A stretch of 64,000 bases of DNA from contig NZ_SWJZ01000016.1 of assembly GCF_005144475.1 (NCBI RefSeq), positions 21,823 through 85,822 of the forward strand. The letters are read 5' to 3'. This stretch comes from Rhodobacter capsulatus (lineage in GTDB: Bacteria > Pseudomonadota > Alphaproteobacteria > Rhodobacterales > Rhodobacteraceae). Of the stretch, positions 37,009-44,616 are shown one piece after another. The position numbers and the translations under genes were made by a program. Under the pieces are notes generated by a model, which was given only the letters and a program-made list of their open reading frames with translations, was not told the DNA's origin and made no database searches. Position 1 is the stretch's first letter. Every line of letters starts with the position of its first letter.

Positions 37009-38806
37009 CCTGCGCGGATTGGCGTGAGCGGGGGAACCCTTCCGCAGGCGCGCAATTCGCCTGTGACATGGGTCTATCCCCGCGGGTGCGGGGGAACCTG
37101 GTGCACGAAGAAAGCGAAAGCCCGGAGATGAGGTCTATCCCCGCGGGTGCGGGGGAACCGCCCGCGCCGTGGCCGCAGGATACAGCTCGGGGGGTCTATC
37201 CCCGCGGGTGCGGGGGAACCAAATCGGGGGAAAGCGTGTCGTCATCGGCATCAGGTCTATCCCCGCGGGTGCGGGGGAACCTCGACCTATGCGCGCGGCT
37301 ATCGCAATTCCGAGGGTCTATCCCCGCGGGTGCGGGGGAACCTGCTGCGGGGCGGTTACGCGCCGCCCCTGGTGGGGTCTATCCCCGCGGGTGCGGGGGA
37401 ACCATGACGCGCGTCAGCTCGTCCATCTTCTGGGCGGGTCTATCCCCGCGGGTGCGGGGGAACCACAGCGTGGCGGAACGCAAGCGGGGGGCTGACGGGT
37501 CTATCCCCGCGGGTGCGGGGGAACCGACCGGATGAATCCCGATTCCGCTTTTGTGATGGGTCTATCCCCGCGGGTGCGGGGGAACCATTGAGGCTGTGTA
37601 GTAGGGCCACGGGAGAATGGGTCTATCCCCGCGGGTGCGGGGGAACCGCCCCGACGATCATCTCGTGGCGGGCACGGCGGGGTCTATCCCCGCGGGTGCG
37701 GGGGAACCGTCCCCCGGGTAAATCCCAGCTCATCGGCAATGGGTCTATCCCCGCGGGTGCGGGGGAACCTCAATGGTGGGCCGACGCCGACAGCCCGTTC
37801 TGGGTCTATCCCCGCGGGTGCGGGGGAACCGACAGGGTGACGGCGACGGTGTCCCCTGCGTCGGGTCTATCCCCGCGGGTGCGGGGGAACCGAGTAAAAC
37901 AGGATCTGCGTCAGCCTGTCCTCGGGTCTATCCCCGCGGGTGCGGGGGAACCCGTCAACCATTGAACACTTCCTTCACCGCCTTGGGTCTATCCCCGCGG
38001 GTGCGGGGGAACCCCGCCGTCGCGGCTGGTGGCGCGGCCGGGGGAGGGTCTATCCCCGCGGGTGCGGGGGAACCCCGTTCCTGGCACGCCAGCAGCACCT
38101 CGCGCGGGGTCTATCCCCGCGGGTGCGGGGGAACCGCCTTGCGATGCCTCTGACGCGAGATCCTGCGGGGTCTATCCCCGCGGGTGCGGGGGAACCGTAG
38201 CCCCATTGCAGGAATACGGGCCGGATCGGGGTCTATCCCCGCGGGTGCGGGGGAACCGCGCTGGCAAACAAATACATGCGTTCGGACAAGGGTCTATCCC
38301 CGCGGGTGCGGGGGAACCGCCATCGGCACCTCGGCCACGATATTGCCGATGGGTCTATCCCCGCGGGTGCGGGGGAACCTGCTCAGGATACCTTTGCGGT
38401 GCTTTCGGACAGGGTCTATCTCCGCGGGTGCGGGGGAACCGCGACCGGCGCCCCGACGACGCGGACTTCGTAGGGTCTATCCCCGCGGGTGCGGGGGAAC
38501 CGTGGCGGTGGGTGACGGCCGCGAGCTGATCGAGGGTCTATCCCCGCGGGTGCGGGGGAACCGTGCCCAAGTGGGACCCCCAAGCCGTCACCAAGGGTCT
38601 ATCCCCGCGGGTGCGGGGGAACCTTTTCGCCGCCTCGATCCGTCCGGCCGCAACCGGGTCTATCCCCGCGGGTGCGGGGGAACCACAATCCCCAGCGCCG
38701 TGCGGGGCTACATCCGGGGTCTATCCCCGCGGGTGCGGGGGAACCTTTGGGCGATTTCATTCAAGCCCCCTGCTTGCGGGTCTATCCCCGCGGGTGCGGG
38801 GGAACC
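37009..38806 (-). CRISPR. type I-E CRISPR array, 29 repeats plus one degenerate terminal repeat
   Basis: A 28-29 base repeat recurs every 61 bases exactly from 37070 to 38806: 29 copies and 28 spacers of 32 bases. On the plus strand it begins GGTCTATCCCC and ends GGGGGAACC; on the minus strand it has the E. coli-like form starting GGTTCCCCCGC and ending GGGGATAGACC, with an internal palindrome. One copy (38412) has a C-to-T change at 38421. A degenerate copy at 37009-37038 (only its last 17 bases match, 15 of 17) marks the old end. The cas operon lies beyond 38870 on the minus strand, so the leader is at the high-coordinate end and transcription is on the minus strand. Confidence 0.97.
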
Positions 38807-38870
38807 TCTGCGAAGCAAGGCCATGATTCAATTCAATTGTCAAAGAGCGCAGAGGCGAGCTTCCGGGGCA
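38807..38870 (-). promoter_or_regulatory. CRISPR leader
   Basis: This AT-richer stretch lies between cas2 and the first repeat, the usual place of a type I-E leader. On the minus strand TTGACA (38843 to 38838) followed by AATTGAATTGAATCA could be a -35 element and an IHF-like AT-rich site. No clear -10 is seen. Confidence 0.55.
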
Positions 38871-39164
38871 TTACTTTCGCTTAACGAGTAAAATCCCATC
38901 AGCGTCGACAATCTCCTTCGGGGGCTCTCCCAGCATCCGCAATCCAAGATTTCCAACCGCCTTGGTGTCGCGCCAGACCAGAACGAGCGACCCGTTACCC
39001 AGGGTTTCCCACCAGTCCTGCATCACCGACCAGACCCTTTCACGCACGCCCGCGGTCATTTCGGGAGCAACGTAGACACCGGGGGCAACTTCGAGCATGA
39101 CCGAGGTCAGGAACCCCCGATACCGCGCCTCGACATCGCGGGTGATGATCACGGTCAGGGCCAT
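38871..39164 (-). CDS. cas2: Cas2e, CRISPR adaptation protein
   Basis: The 97-residue product starts MALTVIITRDVEARYRGFLT and contains EVAPGVYV, the hallmark of the type I-E Cas2 family (Cas2 of the E. coli kind, with a C-terminal extension). With Cas1 it forms the integrase complex that inserts new spacers at the leader end. Its ATG shares one base with the cas1 stop. It is the last gene of the cas operon and directly precedes the leader. Confidence 0.95.
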   Translation of the reverse strand: MALTVIITRDVEARYRGFLTSVMLEVAPGVYVAPEMTAGVRERVWSVMQDWWETLGNGSLVLVWRDTKAVGNLGLRMLGEPPKEIVDADGILLVKRK

Positions 39165-40042
39165 CAGGGATTGCGCCCCTCGATAAGGGCGGTAATGCGC
39201 TCGATCATTGCGGGAATGATGCCCTGCTTGGCGAGCGCGGCACCGGTCAGGCGGCGCGTCAGGCGTTCGATGTTCTCCGCGGGTCGGTCGGTGGCGATTT
39301 TCGCAGCCTTGAAGGCGCAGGGTACGGTCACGCTGTCGCGATAAAGATCGGCGACGTCCAGAACGAAGCTCTGCCCCGGATCCTCGTGGATGAAGCCCAG
39401 TTGCGGGATCGTGGCGGTGGCGCAGACGGCAATGGCCGCGGCGGCCTCGACGGCGGAAGCCGCGTGGTTCAAGGCCTGGTTCGGCAGATCGGCTGACAGC
39501 GGATCACCGCGGTCATAGCGCCGCCCCTGCCAGCGGATGCCGTGGCGCTGGGCGGTCAAGGCGTAGGTTTCCTTCATCCGGGCGCCCTCGATGCCGCGCA
39601 GGACATCCAGATCGGCGTGCGGAAACACCTCGCCCAGACGCAGCGCATACATCCGCCGCGCCGTCATGATGCGCAGATCGTCGTCGGCCCAGATCCGCGC
39701 CTGCAGCCGGGCAAGGCCGGAGCGGTCGGGGATCAGCGGCGGGGCGGTGTAGAGCCGAACACCGTCCTCGCCCACCGCGGCAAGCGCCGTGCGCGCATGG
39801 GCGAGAAGGCGCAAGGCATCATGGCTGACGGTTGAGCCCGGGCCGAGCAGGAGGATGGAAACGCCCTGCAGCGGAATGGCGTACTCGCCCGGAGCGAGGG
39901 CGTCAGCTGCGGTCGGATCGCCTTGCAGAAAGGCGAGCGTTCCATCGCGCGCGGTCAGGGCTCCGCGGGCAAGGTAAAGGCACCCCGCGCGGTCGGCGTG
40001 GGGCACCTTGGCACTGTCGAGGCCGAGCCGCCCCTTCAGCAT
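39164..40042 (-). CDS. cas1: Cas1e, CRISPR integrase
   Basis: The 292-residue product is a type I-E Cas1. The metal-binding residues can be placed: E152 in RGIEGARMKETYAL, H219 in GFIHEDPGQSF and D229/D232 in LDVADLYR. The start is the ATG at 40042, seven bases inside cas6e, because the preceding in-frame codons only mirror cas6e. Together with Cas2 it performs spacer acquisition. Confidence 0.96.
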   Translation of the reverse strand: MLKGRLGLDSAKVPHADRAGCLYLARGALTARDGTLAFLQGDPTAADALAPGEYAIPLQGVSILLLGPGSTVSHDALRLLAHARTALAAVGEDGVRLYTAPPLIPDRSGLARLQARIWADDDLRIMTARRMYALRLGEVFPHADLDVLRGIEGARMKETYALTAQRHGIRWQGRRYDRGDPLSADLPNQALNHAASAVEAAAAIAVCATATIPQLGFIHEDPGQSFVLDVADLYRDSVTVPCAFKAAKIATDRPAENIERLTRRLTGAALAKQGIIPAMIERITALIEGRNP

Positions 40043-40776
40043 GGTCTTTGCGGCGGGCGCAGAAGCAGCATTCCGAAACCATAGCTGCGATGGCGACCGA
40101 CGCCGCGGGCAAGGCAGTCCGCGAAGGCGGCAGGATCCGTGATCCGCAAGGTGCCGTGGATCACCGCATCGGGGCCTTCGAGACGCCTGCCTCCGCGGCG
40201 GATCCGGCTGCGCTGGAAACTGGCAAGACCGGTCCGCTCCGGTTCCAGCTCCGCCGCCGGAGCCAGCCGTTCGGCAAGCCAGTCGAGGTAGATCGCCTCG
40301 CGCGAACCGGGCAAACCGCGCAGGGCGGCGGCAAGAAAAGCATCGACTTCGGCCCCCTTGGAAAGCGACACGGCTGCCCCGGTCTCTGTCTCGCCCTGCA
40401 GGGCTGAAGCCAGGCGCACCACCGGACGCAACCGCAGATCGAAGCCCAGGCGCTGACCCGTGACCCAGGTCTCGGGGGGACGTGGCACCGAGCGCAGGGC
40501 GTCGAGCCGGATCACTTCGGTCTCGGACGGGCCAAGGACAGGCAGGGCGGCGAGACGCAGGGTCTCGGCGTCGACGCGGGCATAGCCGTACAGCGTGCCG
40601 GACCGTGCCCGAGGGGCGACCAGCAGGCGAAAGGGCTGCAGCGCGGCCGGTCCGAAGGCTTCGCCCAGAAGGTGATGCAGGGCAAGGCCCTCGTCGGCGG
40701 CGTCGATGCCGCGATGCCCGGCCCAAAGATGCAGCGCGCGCAGGGCGATCGGCAGTTCGATCAGATGCAGGCTCAT
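40036..40776 (-). CDS. cas6e: Cas6e (CasE), pre-crRNA endonuclease
   Basis: The 246-residue product is a type I-E Cas6: two ferredoxin-like folds, a likely catalytic histidine at 34/35 (LALHHLLGEAFG) and the glycine-rich loop near the end (GVGRHRSYGFGMLLL). It cuts the transcript in each repeat hairpin and stays on the crRNA as part of Cascade. Its ATG overlaps the cas5 stop by four bases. Confidence 0.93.
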   Translation of the reverse strand: MSLHLIELPIALRALHLWAGHRGIDAADEGLALHHLLGEAFGPAALQPFRLLVAPRARSGTLYGYARVDAETLRLAALPVLGPSETEVIRLDALRSVPRPPETWVTGQRLGFDLRLRPVVRLASALQGETETGAAVSLSKGAEVDAFLAAALRGLPGSREAIYLDWLAERLAPAAELEPERTGLASFQRSRIRRGGRRLEGPDAVIHGTLRITDPAAFADCLARGVGRHRSYGFGMLLLRPPQRPC

Positions 40777-41441
40777 CCGATGGCCCCCTCTACCACGACC
40801 CGGCTTCCGGCATGAAGGCCGGTGCGCCAGTTGCGCAGATCCGCAAGGTCGGTGCTGCCGGGCTCCGCGGTTTCCTGCTGTGGCCAGATCGCCCGGCCTG
40901 ACAGCCCCAGCGCCTGCAAGGCGGCCAGGACGCCCGAAGCCTCGATCCAGCCCGCAAAAAGCGGGGCCGAGGGCAGGCACGGTTTGCGGCCGATGAAGAG
41001 CGGACGCGCGGGTCGTTCGAGCGCCTTGGCCAGATCGTCGAGGGAAGGTTCCGCACCGTCCGAGAGGCGCAGCACGACGCGACAATCGTGATCGGCCAGA
41101 TAGTCGCGCCGGCGGCGGTGCGGACTGTCGTACGTGGCGCCCGCACGTTTTTCCGGGCGCCCGGAGGTGGTCCAGCCGGTGTCCGAAGCTTCGAGCTTGG
41201 CATTTTGCATATCCGTCAGAACACGCCCCTGCCGCGCGATCAGGGCACCGAAGATCAGCCGGTCCTGCAACGCCTGATGCGCTGCCCCGTTCTCGCGGCG
41301 CAGCCCAAGGGCATTGGCGAAAAGCCCGGTCAGCGCCGATGCCGAAGGGAAATCGCGCGTCGGCCCGACCTGATCAATGGCCACCCCGCCAAAGGCCATC
41401 AAGGGGGCGCAAAGGCGCAGATGCAGCCAGCGCTCGGTCAT
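40773..41441 (-). CDS. cas5: Cas5e (CasD), Cascade subunit
   Basis: The 222-residue product starts LHLRLCAPLMAFGGVAIDQVG, the typical Cas5 N-terminus, and has GPTRDFPSASALTGLFANALG, the conserved motif near residues 26-46. It binds the 5' handle of the crRNA and positions the first Cas7. It overlaps cas7 and cas6e by four bases each. Confidence 0.95.
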   Translation of the reverse strand: MTERWLHLRLCAPLMAFGGVAIDQVGPTRDFPSASALTGLFANALGLRRENGAAHQALQDRLIFGALIARQGRVLTDMQNAKLEASDTGWTTSGRPEKRAGATYDSPHRRRRDYLADHDCRVVLRLSDGAEPSLDDLAKALERPARPLFIGRKPCLPSAPLFAGWIEASGVLAALQALGLSGRAIWPQQETAEPGSTDLADLRNWRTGLHAGSRVVVEGAIG

Positions 41442-42574
41442 GCCTTCGCGCTTTCAAGATGGGCGGGCAGATCGCGCACGAAGGCGGCGAGGTCCGCAAG
41501 GTTGCCGCGGTCCGCGCCCGAGACCTCGGCATTGGCAAGCGACATCACCCGCCGGGTCTCGCCCGTGGCATAGGCCGCATCGAGGGACGCCAGATGTTCG
41601 GAAAGCCGCGCCACCGCCACGCCCGTCGTCGCAGCGCAGGGGCTGCGGAAGGCTTCGGCGAGAGACCGCGGCTGCCGGTCACCGGCCTCGACCAACAGGA
41701 AGGAGGCCCGCGAATAGGGTGCGGTCGAGCCGAGTTTCGCGCCCGGGGACACTTCCGCGATCAGGTAAAGCAGGTTGTGCAGCACGTCACCTGCCAGCGC
41801 GAGATCGCCGCCAAGGTTCGCGATCAGGCCGGGGATGTCGACCACGACATAGCCGTAGAACAGCCCCGAGGTCAGTTCGGTTTCCTGGATCGTGTCGGCC
41901 CCGGTGTCCTCGTCGCGCGCAAGATCGTCGGCGGCGATGAAATAGTCGCTCTCGGCTTCTTCGGCGTGGACGGTGAAGGCATGGGCGACATGCACCGGCG
42001 CGTCAATATTGGCCTTGGGATCCGAGGTGACCATGCGGCCGAAAAGGGCGCCGACCAGACCGCCGGGCAGCTTTGCCCCCTCGCTCAGCGCCTTGAGGTT
42101 GGCCTTGTGCGCCTTGAGCCATTCCTTCGCCAGATCCTCGGCCCGTTTCGGATCTGTGCCCGCTTCCGCCACCAGTCGCTGCGCCTGAACGGTCAGATAG
42201 GCCACTTCGGGAGCCCCCAGAAGCAAGGTCTGGCGGGACTTCTTGTCCGCCCCCTTGTCACCGTAAACCGCCACGAGCATCGCCTCGCGGATCGGTTTCA
42301 GCACGGCCTCCCCAACGCCTTCGGACCAGCCGCTCAGAACTTTCCGATCGATCGTTTCGCGCGACCGGAACGCCTCTGCGGCGCCGTCGATCCGGCTCAG
42401 CGCATGCGGATCCTCGGCCAGCCGCCAATGCCGCTTGAGGCATTGCGAACTGATGCGGGTGCGCAGCGCGCCGCCGAAGGGCAGGCGCTTGGCGAGCCCC
42501 GCATCGTCCCGGTTCAGAAGGGCCGCGGTGTAAGGCGCAAGGAAATGGATTTGCAGAAAACGCGGATCAGGCAT
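41438..42574 (-). CDS. cas7: Cas7e (CasC/Cse4), Cascade backbone subunit
   Basis: The 378-residue product has the family N-terminus (FLQIHFLAPYTAALLNRDDAG, where the RDD loop intercalates in the guide) and RISSQCLKRHWR. Six copies form the Cascade filament on the crRNA in the E. coli system. Start and stop overlap cse2 and cas5 by eight and four bases. Confidence 0.96.
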   Translation of the reverse strand: MPDPRFLQIHFLAPYTAALLNRDDAGLAKRLPFGGALRTRISSQCLKRHWRLAEDPHALSRIDGAAEAFRSRETIDRKVLSGWSEGVGEAVLKPIREAMLVAVYGDKGADKKSRQTLLLGAPEVAYLTVQAQRLVAEAGTDPKRAEDLAKEWLKAHKANLKALSEGAKLPGGLVGALFGRMVTSDPKANIDAPVHVAHAFTVHAEEAESDYFIAADDLARDEDTGADTIQETELTSGLFYGYVVVDIPGLIANLGGDLALAGDVLHNLLYLIAEVSPGAKLGSTAPYSRASFLLVEAGDRQPRSLAEAFRSPCAATTGVAVARLSEHLASLDAAYATGETRRVMSLANAEVSGADRGNLADLAAFVRDLPAHLESAKA

Positions 42575-43100
42575 CGTGACGCTCCTGTTGCGGGGAATGA
42601 TCGAGGCGGGTGTAATAGTCGCGGGCCAGCCGGTCCGAGGCGGGGTTCAGAAAAGCCCGGGCGAGGCTGACGACATCGAGGCGTGGGCGGGCACGGGCGA
42701 TCATCCGGATCATCCGCTCCAGCGCCTCGGCCCGCGCTTCGCCGCGCATCGCCAGAAGTCGCGCCAGACGCTGTTCCGAAATGACGGGTTTCGCCGTCTC
42801 GGCGCTGATCGCCGCCCCGGCATTGCCGCCGTCGGCCAGCACGGCCCCCAGCTTGCGCCCGGCTGCGTGGATCGTGTCGGTTTCGCTGGCAGGCGTCAGC
42901 AAGGCAACCGACCGGGTAAAGCGCAGCCAGAGCGCCTCCTGCCCGGGGGCAATCTCAAGACGCGCGACCTGACGCCAGAACACCGGGGCGCCTTCCGGTC
43001 CCATCCGCCGCGCGGCGGCCTTGTCGCCGGGATCGGCCTGACCGAGTGCCTTGGCGATGGCAAGTGCCCTGCGGGCGGTCTCGTCGGTGTCTTCAGACAT
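42567..43100 (-). CDS. cse2: Cse2 (CasB), Cascade small subunit
   Basis: The 177-residue helical protein has the Cse2 pattern (GAPVFWRQVARL, then FTRSVALL and LARDYYTRL near the end). Two copies line the belly of Cascade and stabilise the R-loop. It overlaps cse1 and cas7 by eight bases each. Confidence 0.9.
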   Translation of the reverse strand: MSEDTDETARRALAIAKALGQADPGDKAAARRMGPEGAPVFWRQVARLEIAPGQEALWLRFTRSVALLTPASETDTIHAAGRKLGAVLADGGNAGAAISAETAKPVISEQRLARLLAMRGEARAEALERMIRMIARARPRLDVVSLARAFLNPASDRLARDYYTRLDHSPQQERHDA

Positions 43101-44616
43101 GTGCCCCCTCCTGCGGGATCAGTCCCTGCATGGCGAAACGAATGCCGCGTTCCATCGCCTCGCGTCCGCGCAGTTCGGCCCTCGGCCGCATCAGACTGGC
43201 GCAGGGAATGCCAGAGAGTGCAGCGCTGAATTCCGACCGTGCGATGGCGGCGAGGCGCTCAAGAAAGGCGCGGCGGAAGGTGGCGATGTCCTCGGTGCGG
43301 GTCGCCCCAAGCCGGGACCAGAGTTCCGGAAAGAACATCCGGTCGGCCTGATGACGCAGTTCGGCGCGCGCCGGTCTGCTGCGCATGTAATGCTCCTCCT
43401 TGAGTTTGCCGCGGTCCCCGCCCGCAGCGACGGTTGCCAACCCGTTCCGCAAGGATTGGTCTATCGCCTTGATGTCTTCGAGGATGTCCCGCGCCAGAGG
43501 GACAGGTCTTGTGCCGAACATCTCTGCGACCATCGCCTTTGGGATCGGGATGACGCGGGATTTGAAACCATCAGTCTTGGAGTTCCCGCGGGCAAAGGCC
43601 TCGGCGATCAACGCCATCGGGCGCGTTTCTTCATCGCGTTGTGCGCGAGCGAGCAGTGGCAGGCGCCACTCCCCTGAATAAAGCAGTGAAACCAGAAGGT
43701 CATAGGTCCAGTCGCGGTCGCCGAGCGTGAGGCTCTTGCTGTCTTTGAGTTGCACAGGCGCCCAAGGGTCGCCCGTATTGCCCTTTGCGTCTTTGCCCGC
43801 TACGCGCGCCGCACCTGAGGTGCTGCGCTCTGCTCGCAGCGGGCCCGCCGTCGTCGGCATCCGGATACGCCTGCAAACTTCGAGAGCGAGCGGGTCGAGA
43901 CTTGCCAGATCAAGCGAGACGTCGCCTGCCCAAGGGAGGATCCAGAGAAGCTTGTGGCCGCTTTGCGCTGACGCTCGGGATTGGATCAAGCTGACCAGAT
44001 CGCGCCTCCACCAGTCGGATGCGGAAACTTCTGCCGTCTTTTCGGCCAGAGGCGCCAATCCCATCAGCACGCGCGACGACGAACCGCCATTCATCCGCGC
44101 GATGCCGTAGTTTCCGGCGCCGCCAAACCCCTCCATCGTCTGCAGGCTGACCAGCGCGAAGACCCAATCCTGCGGCGCAGCATTCATGGCGATGTCGCGC
44201 TTCACGTCATGATTGCGCGCGGTGATCAGCATGTCGAGCGCATCGGGTGTGGCCACCTCGGTCCATTTCAGACCACCCGGATCCGGCGGCTGCAGGAAAG
44301 CGGGCTTTGACCGCTCCGCGACCACCAGATGCCAGGGTTCACCAGTCGGGAAATCGGGTGTCAGCGCCGAAAGCGCCGCGCGCCAACGCGCCTCGTCCTC
44401 GGGCAGATCGTCCCGACCCGCCGCTTCCAGCGCCAGAACGCCAAGCTGCACCAGAAACATGTGCCAAGCCGGGCGCTGATGCGGGCGCAGCGCCGGAAAC
44501 CGCGCCACCTCGCCGCGCGCCATCGCCGCCATCACCCCCGGCAGGCTGTGCCAGCCGCGATCGCTTTGCAAGATCGGTTCGGTCAGCAGGTCATGGCTCA
44601 CTGGCTTTTCTCCCAT
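43093..44616 (-). CDS. cse1: Cse1 (Cas8e/CasA), Cascade large subunit
   Basis: The 507-residue product recognises the PAM and recruits Cas3. It starts VSHDLLTEPILQ after a short lead and contains GEPWHLVVAERSKPAFLQPP and NYGIARMNGGSSSR (the loop region typical of Cse1), followed by the C-terminal four-helix bundle. GGAGGGGG stands a few bases before the ATG at 44616, inside the end of cas3. Its length is normal. Confidence 0.94.
   Translation of the reverse strand: MGEKPVSHDLLTEPILQSDRGWHSLPGVMAAMARGEVARFPALRPHQRPAWHMFLVQLGVLALEAAGRDDLPEDEARWRAALSALTPDFPTGEPWHLVVAERSKPAFLQPPDPGGLKWTEVATPDALDMLITARNHDVKRDIAMNAAPQDWVFALVSLQTMEGFGGAGNYGIARMNGGSSSRVLMGLAPLAEKTAEVSASDWWRRDLVSLIQSRASAQSGHKLLWILPWAGDVSLDLASLDPLALEVCRRIRMPTTAGPLRAERSTSGAARVAGKDAKGNTGDPWAPVQLKDSKSLTLGDRDWTYDLLVSLLYSGEWRLPLLARAQRDEETRPMALIAEAFARGNSKTDGFKSRVIPIPKAMVAEMFGTRPVPLARDILEDIKAIDQSLRNGLATVAAGGDRGKLKEEHYMRSRPARAELRHQADRMFFPELWSRLGATRTEDIATFRRAFLERLAAIARSEFSAALSGIPCASLMRPRAELRGREAMERGIRFAMQGLIPQEGAHV

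Noticed and set aside
37068..38891. Overlapping frames rich in SIPAGAGEP, LSPRVRGN and YPRGCGGT
   Set aside because: These are the CRISPR repeat read in three frames. Such products are often annotated by mistake; the array has no genes.
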